A DNA stretch of 17,173 nt from Methylovulum sp. (GCA_028713595.1 JAQTNZ010000007.1:1-17173), one strand, 5' to 3'; shown: positions 7,835 through 17,173, counted from the stretch's first letter. A program made the numbers and translations. The notes: generated by a model from the sequence alone, not told the origin.

Positions 7835-9139
7835 TTAAAGCCTGGCCGGATTGATTTCCACATAGGCCTCATCACGCAAGCGGCGTATCCACAATTCGGT
7901 CTCTTCTTCAATTTTACGTTTTCTCAGTGCGTCCCTGACTTGGTTCCTACGATATTCGACGCTATTGTCCTTGTTCTCACGCTCAAGCACTTGGATCAAA
8001 TGCCAGCCGAATTGGCTTTGCACAGGGTCGCTGACTTGCTTGATGTCCAATTTGTTCATGGCCTCTTCAAACGGCTTGACCAGATCGCCGGGCGACACCC
8101 AATCTAGCGAGCCGCCTTTTAAGGCCGAGCCTTTGTCATCGGAATGTGAGCGGGCCAGAGCGGCAAAATCATCGCCGTCCATAATACGGGCCTTTAAACC
8201 GAACAGACGTTTGCGGGCTTCGGCATCGTCAATCAATTCATTGGTTTTAATCAGGATATGACGGACTTTGGTTTTGGTGATGATGTGGTTGTCCAGCCCC
8301 TTATTTTCTAACATTTTAATGATATGGAAACCACTGGCGCTGTGGATAGGCTCGCTGATGTCCCCCGTGTGCATTTGATTGATACCGCCACTGAAAATGG
8401 TTGGCAGGGTACTGGTAGTGCGCCAGCCCAAATCCCCCCCTTTCAGCGCATTGGCATCATCCGAATGGCTGATGGCGGCTTGGGCAAAATCAGCCCCACC
8501 GCGCAATTTTTTCACCAAATCGTTAGCTTCACGCTGGGCTTTTTGGATTTCATCAGCTGACGCGCCTTCTTTCACCGCAATCAGGATATGCCCCAAATGA
8601 TATTGGATAGTGTCATCCGCGCCGACCTTGCCTTGGGTTTCCAAATAATGATCCACTTCTTGCTCGGTGACTTTGATGCGTCCGCCAATTTCCCGCCCAC
8701 GTAATTGGTTAATGGCAATTTCATCGCGCATATTGTCCAAAAAGCCTTTATAGGACATGCCTTGCTTTTCAAGTTCTGAGCGAAATTGCTCCAAACTCAT
8801 ATTGTTGCGCTGGGCTATATCGGCGGCCGAACTGTTGAGCTGGTCTTCACTGATGGAGATACCCGCCCTGTCCGCCATTTGCCGTTGTAGTTTATCGACA
8901 ATCATTTTTTCCAGCACTTGTTTGCGCAACACCGATTCAGGGGGCATTTGCGTTTTGCTGGCGGCGATGCGTTGGGCGATAATGTTGACTTCTTTTTGCA
9001 ATTCCTGCTCCAAAATCACATCATCTTCAACCACGGCGACAATGCGGTCCAACGTTTGCGCTTGGGCGCAAAAATTGCCGGATAGGCTCCAAAGCATAAC
9101 GGACAATAAAAAAGCGGCGGTGGGTGTGTGTTTAATCAT
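7835..9139 (-). CDS. surA: Periplasmic chaperone and peptidyl-prolyl isomerase SurA
   Basis: The 434-residue protein escorts outer-membrane proteins, notably LptD, through the periplasm. Residues 1-28 form a signal peptide ending near AQAQ. The N-terminal chaperone domain begins LDRIVAVVEDDVILEQEL. Two parvulin domains follow at about 179-277 (HLGHILI ... GGDLGW ... GFHIIKM) and 290-386 (VRHILIK ... GGSLDWV ... GWHLIQVLE). A short C-terminal segment completes the fold, as in E. coli SurA (428 residues). Its ATG overlaps the lptD stop by one base (TAATG), so the two are translationally coupled and surA is made together with its main client. In many gammaproteobacteria pdxA follows; here the operon ends. 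Confidence 0.97.
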   Translation of the reverse strand: MIKHTPTAAFLLSVMLWSLSGNFCAQAQTLDRIVAVVEDDVILEQELQKEVNIIAQRIAASKTQMPPESVLRKQVLEKMIVDKLQRQMADRAGISISEDQLNSSAADIAQRNNMSLEQFRSELEKQGMSYKGFLDNMRDEIAINQLRGREIGGRIKVTEQEVDHYLETQGKVGADDTIQYHLGHILIAVKEGASADEIQKAQREANDLVKKLRGGADFAQAAISHSDDANALKGGDLGWRTTSTLPTIFSGGINQMHTGDISEPIHSASGFHIIKMLENKGLDNHIITKTKVRHILIKTNELIDDAEARKRLFGLKARIMDGDDFAALARSHSDDKGSALKGGSLDWVSPGDLVKPFEEAMNKLDIKQVSDPVQSQFGWHLIQVLERENKDNSVEYRRNQVRDALRKRKIEEETELWIRRLRDEAYVEINPARL

Positions 9140-11847
9140 TATCTGCCCGGTTTCCGGTAACCATAAATACTTTTCACGAAGAAATCGTCCAATTGCTCAC
9201 CTACCCCGGTCAGGCCTTTCAGTTCCACCTGAAAGAAGATGCCCGAAGTGGTTGTGCCTTCGACAGTGTTGTTGCTCAGGACATCAGTGCTATTGATGAC
9301 GTTGATGCTATTGAGGTACTGGCGGCCAATAATGCGGAACCGCCAGCAACAGTTCTCTTTTTCCAGCCCGATAAAGCCGTCTTGGGTACTATTATACAGC
9401 CAAGAATATTGCCAGCGCCCCACCATCGACCAGTTATTATAGATAGGCCAATGAAAAGACATATCGCTTTGGGTAATGTCATTGCTACGGTTAGGAATGA
9501 GCGGGTTAAGCCGATACAGATAACCCAAGTTAAGCACTTGCCCCGGCTCTTTGGTCAGATGGATAGTCGCCTTACCACGGACAATTTTGTTGCTGCTAGG
9601 ATCCCATTGGATGCCCGAATCGACGCTGACATGGCGATTGAATTGTGAACTCATTTCCGTCACCAATGGCGAAGTCGGCTGAGTTTCCACTGGACTAATG
9701 GCGCATAACGCAGAGGGGTAATCACCGCACAAGGTCACTTCGCGATTGCGGAAATAAAAAATCTCACCGATGCTCAATTTTAGGCGCTCCAGCCCCGTAA
9801 CCGGATCAACCAACCGCGAGGTAAGCGCGGTGGTGATCTGATTGGCATCTTGGATACGGTCAGAACCACTGAAGCGGTTTTCGCGGAACATATTGCTGTA
9901 CCAAAAATCGTAAACCGAGGTGTCAAACAAAGGGATTTGGTTTTGGTCGGTTTTCGGGATGTACAGATAAAATAGCCGTGGCTCTAAGGTATGCAGCAGG
10001 GTCTTATCGGCGACATTAAACTCGCGCTCCAGATACAGGCCGGTGTCCGCCGACATAATCGGCACTGTCCGCGACACCTCTTTAGGTAAACCGGCGGAAG
10101 CTTGGTTGGTCAACACATAATCGGTATGCTGCAACGATAGTTTCGGGGTCAGATAGGCACTGGCGGTTTGCATGGGCAAACTGACCGATGGCTTAAAGTT
10201 AAAGCGTTGTCCATTGACCAAGCTGTTATGCTGGAAATACACCGACTCGCTTTCAAGCACCGTATCCAAAGGCAAGCTATTGAAGGAATGCGTCAAGTTC
10301 AGGTTAATTTGCGGCAAACGGCGGTAAGGGATTTGATTGCCCGATAACGTGGGGTCTATCGTTTGGTAGTTTTCGGCACGGGCGGTAAGTGCCACACCTT
10401 CACGAATATAATTGATGTCCGCCTGGCTTTTGATGAAACTGAAATTCGGGAAGCTTAAGGCGTTACCCAATTCGGCAAAATAGTTTTTGTCGGACACATA
10501 ATTCAAATCCAGATTGGCACTGATGTTAGGCGTAAACTGGGTGGAATTTTTTAGCGAACCTTGATAACGGGCGCGGGTAAGGACATCGTCATTCGGCATG
10601 TATTCCAATAAGATTTTACCGCGTGATTGTTCGGTCAGGTAGCGAAAATCACCACCCAACAAATAGCCGCGTTTAGAAAAATATTTAGGCTTAAGGATAA
10701 CATCGTAATTAGGGGCCAAATTCCAGTAATACGGCGTGGACAGATGAAAGCCACCGGTTTGGGTGTTACCAAATACAGGGGCAAGAAAACCGGACAGCCG
10801 CCTGTTATCAATCGGAAAACTCAGATAAGGCGAATAGAAAATCGGCGTACCTTTAAATTCAAGCCAAGCATTTTTTGCCGAGCCTTTGCCTTTGATTTTA
10901 TTCAACTTTAGCTCAGAGGCATGGATCGCCCAATCTTGATTGCCGGGCCGACAACTGGTGTAAGTGACATCCTGATAATGGGACAGGCTTTTGTCATCGC
11001 GAAACACCGCCTTGGCATGGCCGCGCAAGGGTGCCATCGGATATACAAACAGAGTGTCACGCAATTTGGCCTGGTCGGTCGCCAATTTTAAGGTTGCCGA
11101 ATCGCTGTGCAAGGCCACTTCGTCATCGCTGTAATAAACATCGCCTTGCAAATCCAACGTTTCGGAGACGCTGTCATAATTAGCGGCATGGGACTGGGCG
11201 TGTTGGTCGGCGCGATTCATTTCCACATCGCCCGAATAATTGCCGATTTCATTATCAAATATTTCCGAATAGTTGGATTTGACATCCATCGGAAAACGCT
11301 CTCGCAAGCGATTCACTGGCGTAAAGTTTTTTTGGGTACCCACAGGTGCCATGCAATTGCCCCAAGGGTCTTGGCTAAATTGTTTCGCTAACGCATTAAA
11401 CACTTGCTCTTGCTGGGGATTAAAAACCGGATCAAGCAAACCGATACGCCAACTTTGTAAACTTTCTTCACGGCTGGCCGCGTTACATTGCGGATCGCTG
11501 TCGCAAAGTTTGATAACAGGCTTGGTTGCCACCATAGGCTCGCTAATCACCGTTGGCGGTTTTTGGCTGCTAGGGGCAGGGCGTGCAGATTCTACAACCA
11601 CGGGGCGGGCGGGCGGGGGTGGCGGTGTAGGCGTAAGCTTAGGCGGTTGCAAAACCACTGGGGCAACTGAGCTGGTATCCGCAGCGGGTTCGGGAGTAGG
11701 CGCAGGTGAGCCACCTTCCCCCGCACACACCCACTCGTTGGTGTTTTTATCCTGTTGGCAATCCCAAGCCGACGGGGCGGCAAAGCCGTTCGAGGACGCA
11801 AGGGAAGGTAAAAAAACCAGAAACAAGCGGCGTAGCATAGGCGGCAT
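9139..11847 (-). CDS. lptD: LPS-assembly outer membrane protein LptD
   Basis: This protein of about 902 residues is the beta-barrel that, with LptE, inserts lipopolysaccharide into the outer leaflet. The open frame reaches 11895, but the signal peptide starts at MPPMLRR or MLRR (11847 or 11838; LFLVFLPSLASSNGFA), so I use 11847; no ribosome site decides between them. Positions below count from 11847. Mature N-terminus: Cys30 and Cys41. Then a Pro/Ala-rich linker at about 46-104, more cysteines (115, 121, 165), the OstA domain near 220-330 (LDLQGDVYYSDDE), and the barrel with the adjacent cysteine pair 833-834 (ENCCWRFR) that forms disulfides needed for function. The ending SGIFFQVELKGLTGVG is typical. 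It is longer than E. coli LptD (784), partly because of the linker. It is coupled to surA. Confidence 0.94.
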   Translation of the reverse strand: MPPMLRRLFLVFLPSLASSNGFAAPSAWDCQQDKNTNEWVCAGEGGSPAPTPEPAADTSSVAPVVLQPPKLTPTPPPPPARPVVVESARPAPSSQKPPTVISEPMVATKPVIKLCDSDPQCNAASREESLQSWRIGLLDPVFNPQQEQVFNALAKQFSQDPWGNCMAPVGTQKNFTPVNRLRERFPMDVKSNYSEIFDNEIGNYSGDVEMNRADQHAQSHAANYDSVSETLDLQGDVYYSDDEVALHSDSATLKLATDQAKLRDTLFVYPMAPLRGHAKAVFRDDKSLSHYQDVTYTSCRPGNQDWAIHASELKLNKIKGKGSAKNAWLEFKGTPIFYSPYLSFPIDNRRLSGFLAPVFGNTQTGGFHLSTPYYWNLAPNYDVILKPKYFSKRGYLLGGDFRYLTEQSRGKILLEYMPNDDVLTRARYQGSLKNSTQFTPNISANLDLNYVSDKNYFAELGNALSFPNFSFIKSQADINYIREGVALTARAENYQTIDPTLSGNQIPYRRLPQINLNLTHSFNSLPLDTVLESESVYFQHNSLVNGQRFNFKPSVSLPMQTASAYLTPKLSLQHTDYVLTNQASAGLPKEVSRTVPIMSADTGLYLEREFNVADKTLLHTLEPRLFYLYIPKTDQNQIPLFDTSVYDFWYSNMFRENRFSGSDRIQDANQITTALTSRLVDPVTGLERLKLSIGEIFYFRNREVTLCGDYPSALCAISPVETQPTSPLVTEMSSQFNRHVSVDSGIQWDPSSNKIVRGKATIHLTKEPGQVLNLGYLYRLNPLIPNRSNDITQSDMSFHWPIYNNWSMVGRWQYSWLYNSTQDGFIGLEKENCCWRFRIIGRQYLNSINVINSTDVLSNNTVEGTTTSGIFFQVELKGLTGVGEQLDDFFVKSIYGYRKPGR

Positions 11848-11880
11848 CAAGTTTATTAGCGTGGATGTTGGTAAATCGAA

Positions 11881-11903
11881 TAGAATGCAAAGCACGCATT
11901 CTA
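11881..11903. promoter_or_regulatory. Perfect inverted repeat in the lptD/amgK divergent region
   Basis: TAGAATGC (11881-11888) and GCATTCTA (11896-11903) are perfect 8-bp inverted arms separated by 7 bp, in the 104 bp between the two divergent starts. Each arm contains TAGAAT, a five-of-six match to a sigma70 -10, pointing toward amgK on the plus strand and lptD on the minus strand. The -35 regions are poor: TTATCA at 19 bp for lptD, none for amgK. It may be an operator, a symmetrical bidirectional promoter, or both. Confidence 0.5.
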
Positions 11904-11951
11904 CCTCAATTTAATAACGGCCTGATAACTAATCTGCCCCCTACCAAGCCC

Positions 11952-13633
<1,682 letters not shown>

Positions 13634-13643
13634 GCTAATGGAC

Positions 13644-13668
13644 AGCCCCTGAATACAGGGGCTTTTTT
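13644..13668 (+). terminator. Intrinsic terminator after murU
   Basis: AGCCCCTG (13644-13651), loop AATA, CAGGGGCT (13656-13663) form an 8-bp perfect stem; six T (13663-13668) follow, the first being the last stem base. It lies between the convergent murU and apaH genes. On the minus strand no comparable U-tract follows, so it mainly serves murU. Confidence 0.9.
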
Positions 13669-13682
13669 CTTACAGAGCGGCT

Positions 13683-14567
13683 TTAAGCGGAAACGGTCGC
13701 TTCGGCAAATTTTCCGCTAGGGCGCGGTTTATCCAGCACCCGTGACTTGCTAGGCTTTTTCTCGCCAGGGCAATCAATGCTGAACCGCTCTACAGTTTCG
13801 CCCAGCCTGATGGCGGTCAATTGCCCGCCCCACAAACAGCCGGTGTCTATCGCATAGCAATTGTTGCTTTCGTAATAGCCTAGCGTTGACCAATGTCCGC
13901 AAATAATGCGCATATCGGCACTTTTGCGGCCTTGGACATGGAACCACGGGATCAGGCCCTTAGGCTGCGAACCGATGGGGCCGCTGTTGGCAAAATCCAA
14001 ACGTCCTTCCGCGTCGCAATAGCGCATTCTGGTAAAACAATTGATGATAAAGCGCAAGCGGGACATGCCTTTTAAGTTCGCCGACCACATATTTGGCTTA
14101 TTGCCGTACATTTGCCGCAAAAACACCGCATAATCCGGGCTTTTTAGCGTCGCTTCCGCCAGCAAGGCCATTTTTTGGGTCCTTTTAAAATCCCATTGCG
14201 GCGGCAAGCCGGCGTGGATCAGGCAAAAATCACCGTTATAATGGAACAGCGGCCTATACCTGAGCCAGTCTATCAATTCCTGGGCATCGGGGGCTTCCAA
14301 TACCGGCGTGAGCGCATCTTTTTTGTTGGCTATCTTAGGGGAGCAAGAAGCCGCCAGCAAGTGCATGTCATGGTTGCCCAGCACGGTGATGGCGGCATCC
14401 CCTAAGCTTTTGACAAAGCGCAAGGTTTCCAGAGATTTTGGGCCACGGTTGACCAAATCCCCGGCAAACCAGAGTTGGTCGGTGGTAGGATCGAAGGCGA
14501 TAACATCCAGCAGTCTTAACAAATCGTCAAAACAGCCTTGAACGTCGCCAATAGCGTAAATGGCCAT
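13683..14567 (-). CDS. apaH: Symmetrical diadenosine tetraphosphatase ApaH
   Basis: The 294-residue metallophosphatase splits Ap4A symmetrically into two ADP and, in E. coli, also removes Np4 caps from RNA 5' ends. Metal and phosphate motifs are in the usual order: GDVQGCFDDL (Asp8), AGDLVNRGP (Asp37, Asn40, Arg41), LGNHDMHLL (Asn65, His66) and IHAGLPP (His118). The C-terminal DTGCLWGGQLTAIRL is also characteristic. It is about 15 residues longer than E. coli ApaH (280), with a basic C-terminal tail (KKPSKSRVLDKPRPSGK). Its ATG follows the apaG stop by 3 bp, so the two are co-transcribed. In many relatives pdxA-rsmA precede apaG; here they do not. Confidence 0.97.
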   Translation of the reverse strand: MAIYAIGDVQGCFDDLLRLLDVIAFDPTTDQLWFAGDLVNRGPKSLETLRFVKSLGDAAITVLGNHDMHLLAASCSPKIANKKDALTPVLEAPDAQELIDWLRYRPLFHYNGDFCLIHAGLPPQWDFKRTQKMALLAEATLKSPDYAVFLRQMYGNKPNMWSANLKGMSRLRFIINCFTRMRYCDAEGRLDFANSGPIGSQPKGLIPWFHVQGRKSADMRIICGHWSTLGYYESNNCYAIDTGCLWGGQLTAIRLGETVERFSIDCPGEKKPSKSRVLDKPRPSGKFAEATVSA

Positions 14568-14570
14568 TTA

Positions 14571-14948
14571 TTAGTGCAGGGTTCTGGGTATGGATAACGT
14601 AAATTTAGGGATCGGCGCATCAAACTGCCCACCCTCATCAGTGCGCATCGTATACTCGCCTTGCATCGTACCGACCGGAGTCTCCAACATCGCACCACTG
14701 GTGTATTGGAACATTTCACCCGGCTTAAGATAAGGCTGCTCACCGATCACGCCTTCACCCCTGACCTCTTGGATTTTGCCGTTGGAATCGGTAATCAGCC
14801 AATGGCGGCTTAACAATTTTGCAGGGGCAGTGCCTTGATTGGTGATGGTGACGGTATAGGCAAACACATAGCGGTGCTGCTGCGGTATGGATTGCGCGGC
14901 GATATAATGCGGCGTCGCTTCAACGACTATTTTATATTTTTCGGCCAT
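14571..14948 (-). CDS. apaG: ApaG domain protein
   Basis: The 125-residue protein is the single-domain ApaG, an immunoglobulin-like fold found beside apaH across proteobacteria; its biochemical role is not settled (resistance to Co2+ and Mg2+ transport effects were reported in Salmonella). Seen: YVFAYTVTITNQGTAPAKLLSRHWLITDSNGKIQEVRGEGVIGEQPYLKPGEMFQYTSGAMLETPVGTMQGEYTM spread over about 27-101, all typical of the family; the length matches E. coli ApaG. It is the first gene of an apaG-apaH pair. No convincing -35/-10 pair is obvious upstream, where a 452-bp non-coding stretch begins. Confidence 0.96.
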   Translation of the reverse strand: MAEKYKIVVEATPHYIAAQSIPQQHRYVFAYTVTITNQGTAPAKLLSRHWLITDSNGKIQEVRGEGVIGEQPYLKPGEMFQYTSGAMLETPVGTMQGEYTMRTDEGGQFDAPIPKFTLSIPRTLH

Positions 14949-15400
14949 TACAACATTAACCCGTTCAGGAAATAAAAGATATTCCTACTATTTCATCGTA
15001 ACTTGCAGGGAAACGCAAGCGCTGTTAAAGCAAAGGTTATCGGCTTAGGCTAAGGGCGTTGGTTTTTGCCGCTATCCTTATAAAATAGGCTGCTGTTGCG
15101 GTACTGAAAATGCCCACCCAGGGGCTTGTGAAAGCTATTGCCCATGAAGGCGCACCGCTTTTTAGACACCACCCGTAAAATGGCCGCCCCTCTATTTACG
15201 CAGAGCATTTAACCGCCCAAACAAAGACAACGCCCCTACGCTTTGCTAATCCTAACATTTACGCTAATATCCCCCCACCCGTTGGCGGCACTTAACAAAA
15301 CCCCCAACGATTTTCCCCAAATCAGCAATAATCTCATCATGACACTTGAGCTTTGGGTAAAAATTATATAGTATTGACTCGACACTAAAAGGAGTTCCTG
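14949..15400. other. 452-bp divergent non-coding stretch between apaG and the cytochrome cd1-type gene
   Basis: No convincing gene is found; a minus-strand open frame (15236-15430) overlaps the cytochrome start and lacks a ribosome site and recognisable features. The stretch should carry the divergent promoters of apaG and the cytochrome gene. Visible structures are an 11-bp palindrome CTTAGGCTAAG at 15044-15054 and inverted 6-bp arms CGTTGG/CCAACG at 15280-15285 and 15304-15309. The latter lie about 40 bp before the candidate promoter and are followed by ATTTT. I find no clear FNR-type site (TTGAT-N4-ATCAA). Confidence 0.5.
15346..15372 (+). promoter_or_regulatory. Candidate promoter for the cytochrome cd1-type gene
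   Basis: TTGAGC (15346-15351) and TATAGT (15367-15372, five of six) are spaced by 15 bp, slightly short for sigma70. It is 28 bp from the start codon and upstream of a strong AAAAGGAG ribosome site (15387-15394). Confidence 0.35.
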
Positions 15401-17002
15401 ATGATGAAAAAACTGACGACACGCCCTCACCTTACCCTGCTTGCTGGCTTGGCCGCCGCTTTATTGCCGTCAAGCGTCTTTGCTGACCTTGATGCCCCCG
15501 CCGCCCATCAGCTTTACGAAAACAACTGCGCCAGTTGCCACGGCTCTGACCACGGCGGCTTTCTTGCCCCGGCACTCAATGCCGACACCCTGAAAGGCCG
15601 TAGCCCCACCGCCTTGCGCACTATCGTGATGGCGGGCAGTTTTGACACCCTGATGCCGCCGTTCTACGGCAAATTGACCGACGACCAAATCCGTGGGGTC
15701 ATCAAGCATTTGCAAACTACTCCAAAACTGGCTAATCCAGCATGGACATTGGAGGATATGAAAGCGTCCTTAAAAGTCTATGTCAAAGACGAAAGCACCT
15801 TGCCAGCCAAGCCTACTTACGCCATTGATTCTATAGATGATGTGATCGGCGTGGCGGCACGGGGCAAATACGGGCGTGGCGAAGGCTCAAAAGCCGTATT
15901 CATCAACAGTAAAACCCACCAACAAATCGGCGAAGTACCGACCGCCACGGCGGCGCATATTATCGACTACAACCCCGCCAACCCGCGCTGGGCTTACATC
16001 AAAACCGATACCGCCGAAATTTTTAAAGTCGATTTATACTCCATGCAAGCCGTGCGCAGTATCAAGACCGGCTTCAACGGCCCTGGCTTAGGCGTGTCGC
16101 GTGATGGCAAATACATCATGGCCGGCTCGTTTGTGCCGCATAACGCCGTCATCTTAAATGCCGATACCTTAGAGCCATTAAAGACCTTTGAGCTAGAAGG
16201 CATAGACCCTGATGGCAAACAAGTCAGCTCCGATTCCGGCATGATTATCGGCACACCGTTTGCCGACATTTTCGCCATCGCCTTGGAAAACGCCGGACAA
16301 GTCTGGGTAGTTGACCTGACGGAAGGCTTCCCCGTCACCCGCATCACCGATGTGGGCCGCCATTTGCACGATGCCTTCCTGACCCACGGCGGCAGCAAGC
16401 TGATGATCGCCTCTTACGATGACAGCATCGTTGCCGCGATAGATTTGAAAGACCGTAAAATTATCAAAAAACTCGAAGCCGGTTGTGTGCCGCATGTCGG
16501 CGGTGGTTCGGCGGTGGTGGTTGACGGGCGCACCTTAGGCTTTGGCACTAACTTTGGCGATTGCGACAAAACTGTGGTCAGCGTTTGGGATTTGGACAAA
16601 ATGGAGGTGGTCAAACAAATCCCCGTGGCCGGTGGCACCGAATCCCCCGCCGCCCATGCCAACGCACCCTATGTTGCGGTGGATATTATTTCCAAAGACC
16701 GCCGGGCGCGTACCATCCAGCTGATCGACAAGAAAACCTTGGAAGTGGTCAAGACCTTGGATGTCGGCGGCCATGCCTACTTCCCCGAATACAGCGCCGA
16801 TGGCAAATTCCTGTACGTCAGTGCCGGTTACAGCGGTGATGAAGTGGTGGTATATGACTCGACTACGTTGGCAAAAGTCGCCTCTATCGGCATGGAAAGC
16901 CCTGCGGGCATTTTCTCGCACGGTCGCGTCCGCTACATGACCCGTGGCCTGTCGCCCGATGATTTGGCGGCACGCGACGGCGAACTGAAAGGAGCCAACT
17001 AA
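15401..17002 (+). CDS. Periplasmic cytochrome c / heme d1 propeller protein (NirN/NirS-like)
   Basis: The 533-residue protein has a signal peptide (1-28, ending SSVFA), a c-type cytochrome domain at about 32-106 with NNCASCH (Cys43, Cys46, His47) and likely axial Met85 in LMPPF, and an eight-bladed heme d1 propeller from about 140. Candidate d1 ligands or active-site histidines are His186 (AAHIIDY), His323 (RHLHDAF) and His365 (VPHVGGGS), at the positions of the proximal ligand and the two catalytic histidines of cytochrome cd1 nitrite reductase. The linker SLKVYVKDE resembles NirS. The short c domain, His458 (GGHAYFPEYSADGK) and the ending SPAGIF resemble NirN/NirF, which finish heme d1 synthesis. 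Nitrite reductase or d1 dehydrogenase cannot be decided here. AAAAGGAG six bases upstream supports the first ATG; a second follows at once. Translationally coupled to the next cytochrome. Confidence 0.85.
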   Translation: MMKKLTTRPHLTLLAGLAAALLPSSVFADLDAPAAHQLYENNCASCHGSDHGGFLAPALNADTLKGRSPTALRTIVMAGSFDTLMPPFYGKLTDDQIRGVIKHLQTTPKLANPAWTLEDMKASLKVYVKDESTLPAKPTYAIDSIDDVIGVAARGKYGRGEGSKAVFINSKTHQQIGEVPTATAAHIIDYNPANPRWAYIKTDTAEIFKVDLYSMQAVRSIKTGFNGPGLGVSRDGKYIMAGSFVPHNAVILNADTLEPLKTFELEGIDPDGKQVSSDSGMIIGTPFADIFAIALENAGQVWVVDLTEGFPVTRITDVGRHLHDAFLTHGGSKLMIASYDDSIVAAIDLKDRKIIKKLEAGCVPHVGGGSAVVVDGRTLGFGTNFGDCDKTVVSVWDLDKMEVVKQIPVAGGTESPAAHANAPYVAVDIISKDRRARTIQLIDKKTLEVVKTLDVGGHAYFPEYSADGKFLYVSAGYSGDEVVVYDSTTLAKVASIGMESPAGIFSHGRVRYMTRGLSPDDLAARDGELKGAN

Positions 17003-17173
17003 TGAAACGCTTGCTACTGACAGGCGGATTGCTGCTGGCGACACCGCTCGCCCAGGCCACCAGCCTTTACGCCGGACAAGCCCGGGCGGCGGCGGTCTGT
17101 TCGCAATGCCACGGCATTAGGACACCCTCCGCCGATGCGCCCTTCCCTACCTTGGCAGGGCGCGATGCCGACT
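17002..17173 (+). CDS. c-type cytochrome, 5' part only
   Basis: The first 57 residues are visible before the window ends. They show a signal peptide (1-19, MKRLLLTGGLLLATPLAQA) and a heme c site VCSQCHG (Cys33, Cys36, His37) followed by PFPTLAGRDAD, the pattern of small class I cytochromes of the c553/c4 type. The ATG shares one base with the preceding stop (TAATG), and AAAGGAG (16988-16994) lies eight bases upstream, so it is made with the heme d1 protein. NirC-like cytochromes that donate or accept electrons for NirS/NirN are encoded in this position in nir clusters, so an electron-transfer partner is the likely role. The rest of the protein and the axial Met are out of view. Confidence 0.85.
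   Translation, partial: MKRLLLTGGLLLATPLAQATSLYAGQARAAAVCSQCHGIRTPSADAPFPTLAGRDAD

Noticed and set aside
11848..11895. Longer lptD starting at 11895
   Set aside because: The extra 16 residues precede the evident signal peptide and would place the start inside the inverted repeat.
11273..11914. Plus-strand open frame of 213 codons antisense to the 5' part of lptD
   Set aside because: Its Gly-rich and Thr-rich run is only the complement of the lptD proline-rich linker. There is no ribosome site or family resemblance, and lptD on the other strand is certain.
11865..11951. Longer amgK starting at 11865
   Set aside because: The added 29 residues would begin upstream of the palindrome, have no ribosome site and do not resemble the family N-terminus; 11952 fits better.
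15340..15385. FNR/DNR-type box before the cytochrome gene
   Set aside because: TTGAG and TTGACT occur, but no matching inverted half-site at four bases spacing is present.
15236..15430. Minus-strand open frame of 64 codons at the start of the cytochrome gene
   Set aside because: It overlaps the ribosome site and start of the cytochrome gene, has no ribosome site of its own, and its product looks like translated non-coding sequence.

Overview
The window looks like a chromosomal segment of a gammaproteobacterium. The gene order around lptD-surA, amgK-murU and apaG-apaH is the usual gammaproteobacterial envelope/housekeeping neighbourhood. The heme A synthase, the Na+-pumping oxaloacetate decarboxylase and the heme-d1-type cytochrome would suit a respiratory organism such as a methanotroph of the Methylococcales. 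That last placement is inference from gene style; no diagnostic methanotrophy gene is in view. There is no sign of phage, insertion sequence, CRISPR, tRNA or rRNA.

Layout. (1) 1-169: 3' end of a thiol peroxidase gene (tpx), then a 334-bp non-coding stretch. (2) 504-3806, plus strand: oadG-oadA-oadB, a complete three-subunit Na+-translocating oxaloacetate decarboxylase. (3) 3825-7663, minus strand, read right to left: a short protein made of a DeaD-like C-terminal tail (DbpA-type RNA-binding domain without helicase core), RNase D (rnd), the folate-binding Fe-S maintenance protein YgfZ, and heme A synthase (ctaA/COX15). (4) 7835-11847, minus strand: lptD-surA, stop and start overlapping, for outer-membrane LPS insertion and periplasmic chaperoning. 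(5) 11952-13633, plus strand: amgK-murU, overlapping ATGA, the peptidoglycan amino-sugar salvage pair, closed by a good intrinsic terminator. (6) 13683-14948, minus strand: apaG-apaH. (7) 14949-15400: a 452-bp non-coding stretch. (8) 15401-17173, plus strand: a periplasmic cytochrome c/heme-d1 beta-propeller protein (NirN/NirS-like) translationally coupled to a second c-type cytochrome that runs off the window.

How the genes work together. OadGAB couples oxaloacetate decarboxylation to Na+ export. The rnd block pairs an exoribonuclease with an orphan RNA-binding protein. LptD-SurA and AmgK-MurU sit back to back and share a 104-bp divergent control region carrying a perfect 8+8 bp inverted repeat; each arm contains a -10-like TAGAAT. 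The right edge appears to be the start of a cytochrome cd1-type redox cluster whose function the window cannot settle.

The points most worth a second look are the helicase-less DeaD tail next to RNase D, the symmetrical palindrome between lptD and amgK, the loss of pdxA-rsmA from the surA-apaG neighbourhood, and the heme-d1 protein that mixes NirS and NirN/NirF features.
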